Shown here: positions 1 to 12,151 of the stretch, in pieces
Layout of the letters: every line of letters starts with the position of its first letter
Numbering within the stretch: the first letter of the stretch is position 1
NCBI GenBank assembly: GCA_949128115.1
Contig: OX421964.1
Span: 32,356,177 to 32,420,176, forward strand
Source: Anaspis maculata
Taxonomy: Eukaryota; Arthropoda; Insecta; Coleoptera; Scraptiidae
Length of the DNA: 64,000 nucleotides
Direction: 5' to 3'
Notes under the pieces: generated by a model
Told to the model about the DNA's origin: nothing
Database searches by the model: none
Seen by the model: only the letters and a program-made list of their open reading frames with translations
Program-made: the position numbers and the translations under genes

Positions 1-1216
1 ATTAATTACTTAGAGTCCCAATCTCTCTTGAAACAAAAGGTGGGTAGTGCATACAGCGTTCGAAATGGCACCGAGATGGAGGGTCGTGTTCTGAATTAAT
101 TCTCATGTTCGTTCTTTATTATTTTTATCCGACACTACGAGGTAGCCGCCTCGGCATTCATGTCGTTACATGAAACGACGGTAATGATAGGGTTAGATTT
201 TAAAGGAAGGGCTCGAGTGGTAGGTAGAGCCTCAAAAAGAGCACCATCAGAGTTGCGTTTTGCAGTCGGCTGTAACTGCTATGAAAGCGATTATTTCCGT
301 TCGGGCAAGTCGCGTCTTCGTTCTGGGCTCTTGGTCTGAGACAGATGGCCGCCCGCCCAACCCAGGGAAGATCGAAAAAAAATTGGACGTCATCATTATC
401 CCACCAGAGGATTTCCTGTCTCGCGATATCCAAAGTTTTTCGTTTTGTGCATCACGGACGATGATGGCGGTATATAATAATGCATCACGTTTTGAGTCAT
501 CGCGGAGTTCTTATCGCCAAAGACAATGTTAGTCAGAGAGAGGTATGTGCAGGCAGAAACGTGACGGTGGGGTGTAACCCGGAAAAGACAAGAATACTAA
601 GTTGCGGTTAAAAATTAAATTATTAAAAAAAATACAATAACTGTCATTGTCTTCTTTAAATATGATTTTCGACGCCTACAATAACACGCCTCAAAAATTG
701 AAAATCGCATAGAGGAGGTGATTCAAAATTATATTTCCGTTAGGTAAGCCCTCGTACCGCGGCATACACTGCAACAAAGCAAGCTTAGCTTCCATAGACT
801 TAATTAAGTTCTACTTGGTGGACAACTGGAAGATAAAAACCGGTCGATGTAAATTCAACCCAAATGGGCCAGACTTCAAAAGATAGAACAATGAGCATTA
901 TTTCAGGCACGTGTTTATAGCTCTAGGAAAACTACTCAGGTAGCGGGTGGTCAGACCAACCAGACGATCACCTGCTTGCACCATCAAAAATTAAATTAGT
1001 TTGGGCGTCGTCGGGACTTTCCAAAACAATAATAATTCTGAGTATTTCAGTGGACTTTTCACACACAAAAAATCGCCGTCAAGTCTATCGCGGAACCTTT
1101 CATCGCTTGCATCTGCGTAAGAACCTCTGCAATCTTTTTGAATATAAAATATATTGCTTTTTGTCGGCAGATTTATTGTCTTTGGGCTGTATTCATATCT
1201 CGCTCGTTTCCTTGCA
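1..1216. other. Intergenic, no gene recognised
   Basis: No exon with convincing protein character was found. Positions about 200-540 are richer in CpG than the surroundings and contain short open frames on both strands, but these have no recognisable motif. The stretch could be an unmethylated promoter or an old repeat. Confidence 0.5.
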
Positions 1217-1969
1217 TACAGGTGTCTCAGCTAAAACAACCCAGCGCGATGTTTTCAGAAAATACCAAGGCAACAAGAAGAATTCAATTGGGGGGGAAGC
1301 CTGACCTTTCAGCTTTCTTTTGAGGGGGCGCCGATAAATGTAGGTGCTCTAGTTTCCAAGAAAATGCAATTTAAATTGGGCGAGTCACAAGAGTTTTAAA
1401 ATTCATGACCGACAAAACAAAATATTTCAGATGAAAAAAACCTCTTTCTCTGGGCTTTCCATTGATGTGTTACTGGTGTCTGTACCTGGCCCAGTAAGCT
1501 AGATATTCTGTCTTACAGTCCAGCAAACATGATAGTTGGAATTCATGACGTCACCGATTATACACTTGTTGATTTCAACACTAGCACTAGCCGTTACTAG
1601 GACTTTTCCACTTACCATATTCACCATAGCAATGAATACTGGCCGATGTTAAAATCAACAAGTGTGTGATCGGTGACGTCATGAATTCCGATGATTGTGT
1701 TTGCTGGACTGTAAGACAGAATATCTGGCTTACTGGGCCAGGTACAGACAGTATTGTTTTTTCGGTCATGAATTTTTGGATCCTTATGTGACTCGCCCGA
1801 TTAAAGTTGCATTTTCTTGGAAACTACAGCACATACAGCCATCGGCGCCCCCTCAACAGAAAGCTCAAAGTCTCAAAGATCAGGCTTTCCCACAATTGAA
1901 AAAAAAGTTTGTTACCTTGATATTTTTTGAGAAAAGTGCGCTGGATTGTTTTAGCTGGGACACCCTGTA
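1217..1969. mobile_element. Foldback/MITE element, about 750 bp
   Basis: Two long inverted arms meet near 1600. The ends read TACAGGTGTCTCAGC at the left and GCTGGGACACCCTGTA at the right. The arms stay alignable throughout, for example TGACGTCACCGAT near 1547-1560 against ATCGGTGACGTCA near 1670-1682. The termini fit a TA-targeting cut-and-paste (Tc1/mariner-like) non-autonomous element. No transposase is encoded. The arms have diverged, so it is not very recent. Confidence 0.8.
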
Positions 1970-2792
1970 CAAGAAATAAAATGAAAACAGTTTTTTTGAT
2001 CTCCGCCAAAGAATTTTTGTTTCACTTGTGAGGAATGGAACGGACACGATGACAATTGATGAAAACATTCTCAATAGACCCGGAGGCTTCTTTTATGGCA
2101 CACATGACTATACGCAATGATCGTTTTGTGAAAGCTCTTGCATCTTGAAAATTTGGAAGGCCCCGATTGGCCCCCTAAGGAACAGCATATCGAGTGCTGC
2201 GGGTCAGATCGCTTGTTTTGGCATAAGGTACGCCCCATTCAAGATCTCGTTGCTCTACTCCAAAATGCGGTATCGATGTGTTTTTAAGCCTCGCCAGACG
2301 TAGTGGCAAAGGCTATTTGTGGCCGCTTTTTTTTTCGTGATTATTATTTCTTTTCCTTGTTCCTCGTTCCTCGTTTCCCAACAAAATTCACCTAAATCTT
2401 CCGTATCTTCCGAACGGTTGAACATATCCAGTTCATTCTTTCGTTAATCGAATGTCAACTATTGCGGGTTGATACCGACGACGTTTAAAGATGATCGGTC
2501 AAATATAAACAATCTTCAACAACAATTAAGAATGCACAACTCGCGGCACTCATCTAAAATAGAAAAAACGCATAGATACCAACGTATACATCATCACATC
2601 TTTTGATTCAATAAAGCTATGTACTTAATTTTTTTTTATTGAAGTACATACCCAAACCTTTTTTACAGTGTGGTAGTGATTGAGGAACAATGGTTTATTA
2701 TTCATTTATTAAGTTTATACACATTTTCATCGGCTATGAATGCAACCAGATTTTCAATCAGCAAGGAAAATTTTTGTTTTCAAAGTTTTCTA
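1970..2792. other. Intergenic with dispersed repeat
   Basis: No gene is visible. Positions about 2370-2535 resemble 21110-21240 and 21340-21490, with shared blocks such as GATCGGTCAAATATAAA and TTCAACAACAA, so this is an old interspersed repeat of unknown class. The rest shows nothing recognisable. Confidence 0.4.
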
Positions 2793-3714
2793 TACCGGGT
2801 GTCCGTTTTTCGAGGCTAAGCATGAGTATCTCGCTTATCTTTAGAGATACCGAGTCGGTTGAATTAGAAAAAAGTTGCGAATTTTTATGAAGATCAATGA
2901 TCCGAAAAGATATTTCACTTGTCAGTTTTAGTTTTAGAGATATCGAGAAAAAACAGAAATTTGTAATTTTTGTTTTTATTTTTTATTTGAAAAACGGTTG
3001 AAGGTAGCCTTTTCTAACTCAGACATTGTGGAGGCACTTTTGTAAGGGGAATCCATTGTTGCCACAATCTTTATTCTAGCTTTCAAAACAACCGAGATAT
3101 GACATTCAACTTTTTTTTCTCTCATGGGCGCCATATTGAATTTTGACATTTTTGTATACAATATTTTTTCTGGTTACAACGATGTGTCACATGCCACTGT
3201 TGAATTCATGCTTTCAAGCAAAAAATTATTTTTTTATTTTTCAAAGAGTGCTTTGGAAACAAAATCAGCACCGACAACAAAAAAAACGTAAATGTTAAAC
3301 ATTTATTCAACAGTGACATGTGACACATCGTTGTAACCAGAAAAGAATACCGTATTCAAAAATATAAAAATCCAATATGGCGCCCATTAGAGCAAAAAGT
3401 TGAATGTCGTATCTCGGTTGTTTTGATAGCTAGAATAAAGATTTTGGCAGCTTTGAATTCCCCTTGAAAAAGTGCCATGACAATGTCAGATTAGAAAAGG
3501 CCACCTTCAACCGTTTTTTGAATAAAAAATAAAAACAATAATTCAAATTCTTGTTTTCTCACGATACCTCAAAAACTAAAATCGATACGTCAAATTTCTT
3601 TTTGGATCATTGATCGTCATGAAAATGCGCAACTTTTTCCTAATTTAACTGACTTTGTATCTCTCAAGATAAGCGAGATACCCATGCTTAGCCTCGAAAA
3701 ACGGACACCCTGTA
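2793..3714. mobile_element. Foldback/MITE element, about 920 bp
   Basis: The termini are TACCGGGTGTCCGTTTTTCG and its complement CGAAAAACGGACACCCTGTA, and the two arms match almost to the centre near 3250. Internal landmarks include TTCTGGTTACAACGATGTG near 3168 and its complement near 3330. Decayed relatives lie at 31837-32729 and 41656-42188. It is non-coding. The TA at each end is the likely target-site duplication. Confidence 0.85.
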
Positions 3715-5849
3715 TACAATCAGCGAAGCGATTGGGGCCAAAGTATTGCAGAAATTTTTAAGACAAAAAATTTTGATCTAGGACTTATAGTTTTTTGGAT
3801 ATGATTTTTTTCTGACGCAACCAACAACTGTAAAGAAGTGGTGCGCGCATGCCACTCATATTTACTATGCAAAATATGAGCACATTACTACTGAGGTGGG
3901 CATTTTTCGTATAAAGCTGAGCTTTTACAGAAATTATCAGATATTTGCTCTTTACAAAAAAAAAACAAGGCACCCGTTTAGGCTAGCCGAGGCTGGCTAG
4001 CCGAGTTATAAGGCTAAGACCGCCCTTAACGGTACAATGGTATTAACGTAAAATAGGTATGATGGAGATGAAACTATTCACCCCTAATTTATTTCTACAT
4101 CGAAAAGGTCCTATTCCAAACATTTGCTCTGCTCGTGTCTTTCATACTTTCAAATTAGTTGAATAATCTCTCATTTTTACTGCAAAATGCAGATGAGAGG
4201 TACTCTTACGTGTCACATACAGTTTCTCTTTTCCTTTCATTCATTTTTTCTTTCCATTAATGACTACTTATTTTATCTCAGGTCACATTTAGCAGATATG
4301 TTTCGATATCACTTCATTGAAGTTTTAGAGTAGGCACTATTATTATTACGTTTTTGCCAAGCAAGTTTCAAACAGTTTCCAAGCTAACAACAAAACAATA
4401 ACGATACTTATTGTATGTGTGTACGTGTTTTAAGTGTACTTTTTGTAATAATGTACCAAAATGATTTATTGCTGCGAAGACCTTTTCTTCTGGTTTGATG
4501 TGTACCGCTTCCACTATAGTGCATGTTTGCAGAGCTTACACATTTCAACTTTGAAATTAGTCACTTAGAAATTGAACATTTCCTGCAACCATGGACCAAC
4601 CAACCAACCAAGGAAGATGATCAGAGACTAGTGATTAAATGTAGTGTCATGAGTGATAGTAGTGGCCATCCAAAACAAATTATTACGTGCCTACTACTCC
4701 TACTAAAAATTTTACGCGAAAAAAAAGTAAAATTGCTTCTCAATATCACCTTTGTTCTTCAATAATAATTGCTTTGACCATTATGACCATTGTTTCGTGT
4801 TAATAGCTCCGTTACACATCAGCGTTCATTTACTATGCAGATCACTGTTACCGCACCTCCACGCTTTTCTGAAGCCACACCGACGAACCTCCAGACATGC
4901 AAAAATTATCATCAGTGATGCCCACACCGACCTAGTTTTTTGATACCTTGAGGAATAATTTATTTTTTCACTTTTCACTCGATCGGTTTTTTTGACATCA
5001 TCCAGAGACGGACGTAAACTCTGCACTGGAGCGTTTTATGAAGGTCATTAACTTCTTAGAACAACAAAGCGATACGTACAAAACGGCCGAAAGTCGGGTC
5101 GAAATTTGCTCTCGGGACTGACACACGGCCGTGTATTTTTAGAGCATGTACCATATGTTAAAGGTGGAAAGGAAGATGTTTTTATGGTAATATGACTAGT
5201 TGATATGTTAAACAAAAGTGATGTCACGTCAGCTTCTGCATAATTCTTCTTTATAAAAGACTGTGGGATTTTGTGGCACAATCACCGCAAATTTGCATAA
5301 AAATTTGTGTGCACATAGCTTTCAATGATTATCGCATTAAATGCTAATCTAAATTGATGAGTTCGAATGAAACTGGAAAAACTATGACTTACCCAAGCAA
5401 TTTTTGTTTTTGGCTCTATCTTATTCATGACACAATTTTGGCAAATTCGCGACACAAAATAAGCCAAGGAATAAACAAGCACTGAGTATAGATTCAGGAA
5501 CGAGTTCAGGAAGGACTGCTATGACTTGTACTTCTCTACATTTTTTCTGTTCGCAAACTATTCCACCCTTCTAAACTATTGAAAAGAAGAGATCGTTCAA
5601 GAAGTTGAAGACATCCACTCCTACCAAAGAGCCCTGCGTATAATATAAGCAAGAATTCAAATCTTAAATGATAATGTACCTTACATAGGCATAATTATTG
5701 AAAGTTAAATATAAAGCAAGTTGTACAGTTTTCAAGTGTGATTTAACTGAAATCCAAAACTTTAACTCTTTGGATTCGGCCGATAAAGATGACTCATTAC
5801 TACCCTAACTCGAGACTCGAGATCACATGGATTCCTTTAATGATTTCGC
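3715..5849. other. Intergenic, no gene recognised
   Basis: AT-rich DNA with scattered short open frames on both strands. None has a recognisable domain, convincing splice context or coding-like composition. No RNA gene was recognised. Confidence 0.5.
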
Positions 5850-6216
5850 AATTTATTGCTTATTGCTTATTTACTTGAACATTCAACATTCATAACAGTA
5901 ATTGGAAGTTTACGGACACTGGCTTCTGGCCTTCAGGACGTTAAGAGGGAGTCGTGAGAGTCGGAAAAAAATTGTAAAAAAATCTTTGTCATAAATCCCT
6001 TGACTTATGATTATGAAGGCTAAAATGGCCGTACGAATGTCTGACTGCTCCAAGAGCAGGGCACTGAGATAGTATGTGGAGAGGAGTTTCTTCCTCGTAA
6101 GGATCGTCTTTGTTCACTTTTATGGTGGTAAGATGTTTCATGAGCGAACAGTGTCCCGACTGTACCGTGAATAGTCCAGCTGCCCATCTTATCTCGTTCT
6201 TTCTAAGATTTATTGG
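5850..6216 (-). pseudogene. LINE 3' end: RNase H remnant and tail
   Basis: On the minus strand, 6216-5989 reads open and ends at a TGA at 5991-5989. It contains IRWAAGLFTVQSGHC, followed downstream by EEETPLHILSQCPAL. The G-H-C and E-E-T-x-x-H-x-L-x-x-C-P-A-L pattern is characteristic of the region after the RNase H domain in Jockey/I/R1-type non-LTR elements. The sequence after the stop is a 3' UTR ending in an A-rich run with repeated AATAA units near 5850-5880. The upstream reverse transcriptase is missing, so this is a 5'-truncated dead copy. Confidence 0.7.
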
Positions 6217-7444
6217 TCAATATGGTCAAAACTAGCATACTGCTATAAAGAAATTACCTCGAAAGAGAATAATGTTAATGTTAATTTTTATTCGATGAGT
6301 TTTTATCTTAGAATGAGCGCAGAGCACAGGATGAGTAAAGAGCGAAAGAGCTGCCCCTTAAAATAAATGCCAGGTTTGAAGTTACCCAGTAGTGTTCAAA
6401 TGAGTGAAGAACTGTCCCTTAGAATAAATTTCCAGTAGTGTTCAAGTTTGAACGAGATTCCATTAGCGAAAAAACGAATTGGATATGTTGAAGATTGTTG
6501 CAATACTTCCAATACTCGCTGGAGACTCTGACTGTCTGACTGCGACTGGGGATAAGCCACAAACCCGGAGACTTCAACACGGGTATAGCTCACAAACCCG
6601 TTCAATTGGCGGAGGCGCCACGTAATAGCGTGCCGGATTCAGAAGCGAACCTGCTGGACTGAATCTCTCCAACCAGACTCTTGGCCCAGGACCCCAGGAG
6701 CCAGGGAAAACAATAAGAAAAATAAACGATCTGTGTAGTTTAGGTTTTAAAACATACTAATTTCCCCCCTTTCGGAAATGTCGGCGTCATGTCCCCATCA
6801 TCATTCATCAACAAGAAGTGCACCATCAGCGTAAAAACCAGAATCAACTTGAAGAATCGTAAAAAAAAAGCGCGACACTACTGACAAACATTGTCAATGA
6901 AATTAATTTCAACAGGTGCATGATGACGGGGATATCACGTAACCACGTCATCAAATGCATCATCAGTGTCCGCCGTTCCCAGTGTTCTCTACCAGGAAAG
7001 GATTTTCCACAACTTTGAAAATTCGTAGCGCTCGACCGGGACATGGTGGAAACTCTCGTCTGCTAACTGAAACCTGTTTTTGCGTTGCCTCACTTTTTGC
7101 CAAATATTCAAATCCATGGGGTAGTTTTTACGTTAATTAACTTGGTAACCTTTGCTTTCCAAGTTTTTAAGTTTTGAATACAAAGAAAAAAACATCCAAC
7201 GTTTGGGGCTCCTTAGGCTCCCCTGGAGGTCTGGGTCCGGAGTACTTGCCCCCTCGTTAGTTTCGTCACTGATTGAGATTCACCAATCCATTTACGAATT
7301 TAAGGGGTAATTGGTATTAATCAATCAGCTCATTCATAATCATAGATTAGCCTTATTACCTTTTCTGAAACCGGGGGTAAGTATTACTTTACAAAAATAG
7401 GTCTCAAATCTTCACTTGAAGCTGGATTTTGATTGGTGAAATAA
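6217..7444. other. Intergenic with a dispersed repeat at 6490-6650
   Basis: The minus strand of about 6490-6640 matches the plus strand of 21285-21375. Shared blocks include CCTCCGCCAATT and CGGGTTTGTGGCTTA, so a small interspersed repeat occurs in both places. No gene is recognised elsewhere in this interval. Confidence 0.4.
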
Positions 7445-7642
7445 GGCGTTGCGGAATCAATCCCATAATATGCAGCGGGCTAATTCCCAGACAGAAATTT
7501 ACAATTCAGGTTTCATTCGAAAGCTACAGGAAGGTATCTACTATGGATTAAGGATAACGAAAATACCTATAGCTTTCGGAAGAGACTTCAATGGTAAATT
7601 TCTGTCAAGGAATAAACCCGCTGGAATTGATTCCGCAACGCC
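7445..7642. mobile_element. Small foldback element, about 200 bp
   Basis: The arms begin GGCGTTGCGGAATCAAT and end ATTGATTCCGCAACGCC. The inner part pairs TTTCATTCGAAAGCTACAGG with its diverged complement. A second, split copy of the family is at 44820-45311. It is non-coding. Confidence 0.7.
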
Positions 7643-10600
7643 TTTTTTTGCCACGCGTTGTGCTACAAGAGCCAATGAGCGATACTGCGCTTACGGCTAA
7701 AGTGAAAAACCATACGGCTGAGTAAGCTGACCAAACCCACCCTTAAAAGTTACCCTTGCATTGATAAATGAGCTCTTTGTTACCTACATTCATACCCACA
7801 GATACCAGCAACTAAAAAAAGAACCCTTCCGCTCCCAATTTCACTGCGGGTGCGGGTCTAATTGATGCACCGAGTTAAGCCTGATTGTTTTTAATTCAGC
7901 ATATTATTGAAGTACATACAACCATTAACCAACAAATCGGTTTTATGGAAACTTCCTGTTGAAATCTTGTGGAATATAAATAATTTGTTTTGGTTAAATT
8001 TAACAGCACAATAAATAAATAAAAAAGAGTGCAAATAGCTGTAAACTTTTCAAACATCACATAAGTGTAAAGCCGCGATGCATTTATCTAGATAGCTTTT
8101 TTGTTCGTTTGGTTTGGTTCTACACGACTGATCATAGTCCTACTATTGTTAGTGCTAAATAGTACAGAAGGTATGAAGGTAACACTCGCGCAGTACTTAT
8201 TATACCCAGTAATAGCAGTTTTTTATCGGAATTGTGCAACGCATATAAAGTAATATGAAAAGGACATGTTAGATTTTTTCTCGATGAGCATTTGGGTCGT
8301 ATCTCAAAGAATAATTATCCTTTCAGCAAGATTGCGAAAGAAAATGACGTTTGATCAGGTGGATTTGCTTTAAAAGCATATACCATATAGCCAAAATGTA
8401 AAATATTAGGTATATAAAACACAATACACTGGCGTATGTTTAAAATATGATATGATATATGATAACCGTGCGACCTCGATGAAAATTATTGAAATTATCA
8501 TTCGCGGAATAGTAATTTGCTAAATTAAACAAGAAGTTAATTGAAAAAATATAACCGCAAGATGTAATGAAGTGTAAAGTTCAAAAAAATGTATTGCGAA
8601 ACTCAAGCATAGAATTATTCTTATTGCATTTAGTGCATGCAGTTTTTGAAAGAATCACTTTTTCTCTCACCTATACCTACCTAATGCTGCTCGAAGCGGA
8701 TAAAATATGGCCCGGGTCCTATGTAAACAGCACCCTTGAGAAATCCGATATTTTAAAATCATGTGCTATAATTTGAACGGATGTTGTTGGGGTAAAAATA
8801 GGAACCAAATAAGTGGAAATGGCAATTACTCGAAGGAAATACAAATTTCACCAAAGTAAGGGCCCCCCACTCCCACACTCACACTATGGTACCTTTAGGT
8901 ACCTACTTCCAGTATAACTAGGTTCAGGTTTAGGGTTTACTATTTGTAGTAAAAAGATATACCTAATAGGCCATATTAATGAAGAGTGAGCAAATGCCTT
9001 TCCCTTAAATTCGGTCTCGAAAAAATGCTTCACATACAGAAATATAATTTCAAATAATTACTGCTGATTCAAGAAGTACTAAAGATTCAGGAGAAGTTGA
9101 AGTAATCATGTTAATACTCAGATAGAGAAGTTAATCAGTTTTGGAGCAGTTTTTGAATACCGAATTTTCAATCATAGGCATTTGCTTAGTCTGTTCTTTT
9201 CATTTTAAACGGTCCATTGTATACGATGACATTTTTAGAGTCTCTAGGATAGGATAATTTTGGCGGCTGTTCTCTCATTATTATTATTATTATTATAATT
9301 GGTAAGTGATAATTATTGTAAATATTGTAAAATTAGCCTTTAGTCATAAAGAGTTACCGCAAACAAGTTTATAATAACTTGAAGAAAAAAAAGAATATTT
9401 ACCATTATTGTTACGTTCCAATGGTTATATCCAACAAAATAGAAACGTGCAAAAACACGATGACAGACACAATTGCACGCGGAACCTTCGTGTACTTTTT
9501 TTCTCTAATTATTTGCACATTATCACCAGTCCTACACCACTTTTTCGAAAGTTTTTCGGGGGACGCCGCGAAACACCGTGGCACAAGTTCAGAACCAAAC
9601 TGAACACTGGCTCTCAAACTGCATCATCGGTGCTGGGTACTCCATAAAGCTGCCTCGGGGTTCTTTTGTACGGATTGTTGGTCGATCTCTATGACACCAA
9701 CAACCAACAGCTGGGATAGGTTTACGTCTATTGGCATTGACCTTGGCGGGCTTCTGCTATAGTAAGATGTGATTGGTTTGGCGCTTTTACGGCGTTTGTG
9801 TTATTAAATTCAAATTATTGTTTACAATAGAACCTGCTTCATATTTCATTGTTTATATTGATAAATAAATAAATAAATAATATAAAATAAGAAGCGGTTC
9901 TCGGCTCATTTTTGTCGGTGACTTCAATGCCGGGTTTCATAGGTCTAAGATGATACAGTATACCAGTATAGTAATAATCGCAGTTCGGTATTTCTTTTGT
10001 TGCGCTGCCGAAGGACCACTCGCAGGCAGGTAGTAATACAATCTCACCACAGGTAAAAAGAAACTCGTGATGATAAGGTATTCAGCGATAATCGCTACTA
10101 GCGTGCGCTGCCGCGAATAATGAAATAATTTTGATTTATTGGGGCACTATAAATTACTGTAGGTAAGTAAATGCTGGTTGTTGCCTGATCCATTTGAATA
10201 AAACTCAAGGTTTTTCAAATTTGCACGGTTTTGAAATTACTCATTTATAAACAAAGTTAATTTGAGTAATTTGAAATACATATAAATTAGCGCTTGCATA
10301 AGAAATGTTGTTGTTAGGACTGTTGGGTAGGTAGGCATGGTACCATATATTCAAAAATGAATCAAGCAAAGTCTACATCAGTATAGAGTATAGAATAATG
10401 TCCAATGGACTTTTTGTACTTTGTATCGTATAGGTTTTAGTGAACATTTATTGATTTTCGTTGCTGCGTTATTTTTACGATAAACAGCTGTTGATAACGT
10501 TGAACGTTATGAGAGAAAATAAAAAAAAAACAATTTGCATTTTACGCAGAACAAAAAACTACAGTAAGTACCCACTTATCAATCTTTGGTTCTCAATGAG

Positions 10601-10696
10601 CTTGTTTACGCGAGGCTTAGCAGAGATTTTAACAGTGGTTAGTAAGGAGTGTTTACGCGCGCCGACCAAAGTGACAGCCGACAGCCCCTTAACCTA
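7643..10696. other. Intergenic, simple repeats only
   Basis: No gene is recognised. There is an ATT microsatellite at about 9279-9299 and an ATAA-type run at about 9861-9893. The latter could be the 3' tail of an old retrotransposon, because it ends a stretch with no other obvious content. Just after it, 9904-9954 would read LIFVGDFNAGF, which resembles the GDFN motif of LINE endonucleases, but the match is too short to call. Confidence 0.4.
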
Positions 10697-10829
10697 GGCC
10701 GCTATTCTTGAATCGTGTGAGAAAAGTCCCTGGCAGTAAAATACATTCCGCAGTACACTTCTGTAGTGAAAGTTGCCTAAAAACCACGATTTTAGGCAAC
10801 ATTCGCTACATCAGTGTACTGCGGATGGG
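10697..10829. mobile_element. Truncated copy of the 11.4-kb MITE
   Basis: It begins GGCCGCTATTCTTGAATC and continues into a hairpin, GTTGCCTAAAAACC...GATTTTAGGCAAC, flanked by CCGCAGTACAC and GTGTACTGCGG. This is the left half of the complete element at 11407-11718. The right terminal repeat is absent. Confidence 0.7.
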
Positions 10830-11007
10830 CATGGGCGTTTACGTGCGATTGCCAACACTTGTTTGCTTACTAAATGCAATTTAAAATCACATTTAGCTAA
10901 GCTTAACAGCTGTTGCGAAACTTGCGTTTAGAGGTGTTTATGCGGACGATAACATTGATGTTACGGACCTTAACACCAGTTTTAAACGTCGCGTAAACAA
11001 GGCCAAT

Positions 11008-11157
11008 AGCTGCTTTCTTTCGGTCAGGATCACGGATCATGATTCGGAAATCCGCTGACTGGATTGGTTGGTTTGGTTGCACGTGACACAGCCAACCAAC
11101 CCCGTAAGCAGATTTCCGGATCGTGATCCGTGATCCTGACCGAAAAAAGCGGCTTAT
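11008..11157. repeat. Inverted repeat (hairpin), about 150 bp
   Basis: TTTCGGTCAGGATCACGGAT at the left pairs with ATCCGTGATCCTGACCGAAA at the right. The inner arms GGATTGGTTGGTTTGG and CCAACCAACC surround a loop containing CACGTGAC. It lies between two related MITE copies and is probably another small foldback element. Confidence 0.65.
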
Positions 11158-11406
11158 AGCGTATACTTCAGCTGAAATATTACTCATGAAGGGTGATTGC
11201 ATGTAGAGGGAGTTTATGGCAAAATGTCAATAGTGTCATTGTCATCTGTCAAGTTTCATCCATGTCGGAGTCAACGTCAACCGGACTAACCTGCTAACCT
11301 CATTGAATACTATAATTTTTACGTGTTTTGTTCACATACTGGTTTATTCGGCGTTTACGAGATCGATATTGTGATTTCTAATCATTTCTAACAATGCCTG
11401 ACGCCT

Positions 11407-11718
11407 GGGTCGCTATTCTTGAATCGTGTGAGAAAAGTCCCTGGGGAGTTTTATATAATCCGTACTACCTCTGGTACTACACTTCTGTAGCGAAAGTTGC
11501 CTAAAAACCACGATTTTAGGTAACATTTGCTACAGCAGTGTACTGCGGAATGTATTTTACTCCCAGGGCTTTATTTCTAGAAGGGAGCGATCGCCGGGCG
11601 ATCGCGGCGGAGCCAATCACAGCCCTGGTTGCCTAGCAACTTCGCATGTGAACGGATCACATCTTTCCTAGAAATAGGGCCCCAGGGACTTTTCTCACGC
11701 GATTCAAGAATAGCGGCC
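11407..11718. mobile_element. CpG-rich MITE, 312 bp, with promoter-like core
   Basis: The terminal inverted repeats read GGGTCGCTATTCTTGAATCG and CGATTCAAGAATAGCGGCC (with one mismatch, CGCGATTC) and extend through AAAAGTCCCTGGGG and CCCCAGGGACTTTT. A hairpin inside the left half matches the truncated copy at 10697-10829. The centre is strikingly GC-rich for this window. It holds the palindrome GCGATCGCCGGGCGATCGC, a CCAAT box (GCCAATCA near 11612) and GTTGCCTAGCAAC at 11628-11640, a perfect RFX X-box-type palindrome. No ORF is present. Confidence 0.75.
11628..11640. promoter_or_regulatory. X-box-like RFX site inside a MITE
   Basis: GTTGCCTAGCAAC fits the RFX-factor palindrome GTTRCC-N-GGYAAC class, and a CCAAT box lies 10-15 bases away. 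Ciliary genes of animals use X-boxes of this form. Whether this one is functional is unknown. Confidence 0.35.
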
Positions 11719-11879
11719 AACTCGCTAATAAACGTCAAAACATAACTGTCGATCCTTGCGCTGCCTGCCGGTGATCATGTGAACGCATTTCATGCAATCA
11801 CCCTATTGGTATGCATATTTGTATATCGCACTACATAATTCTTTTTATTCGTTTATCCGACGCCGGTGAATGCTTTCCT

Positions 11880-12151
11880 CCACTATACCGGAAATTTTGT
11901 CGAACCTCGAACCCCTGTCCCTGTGTGTTCCAACACAGGGTAGGGATTTTTAACGACCACCAACATCGCATGGGGTCGGCACCATCGCTCGTATTTTACG
12001 TGCTATGCGACACATACGTCTTGCATTTAGCAAGCATTCCAACTGAATAAAAAAGCTTGTTTTAGGGACGAAAATCCGAGCGCCCACATTGGAACTCGAA
12101 CCCACGACCCCTGGAGTGGTAGTCGAACGCGCGCTGACCACCACAACTACA
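11880..12151 (-). repeat. tRNA-derived SINE-like element
   Basis: On the minus strand from about 12151 there is an A-box-like TGTGGTGGTCAGCGCG. About 40 bases further is the B-box-like GGGTTCGAGTTCC (complement of 12091-12103). A body follows with TGTTGGTGGTCGTTAAAAATC, a typical arthropod SINE style. The head does not fold into a proper acceptor stem, so it is not a functional tRNA gene. Boundaries are approximate. Confidence 0.45.

Noticed and set aside
9904..9954. GDFNA-containing peptide, LINE endonuclease fragment
   Set aside because: Only about 17 residues match the pattern and there is no flanking support. Could be chance.
12066..12151. tRNA gene on the minus strand
   Set aside because: The A and B boxes are recognisable, but no acceptor stem pairs. 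It is better explained as a SINE head.
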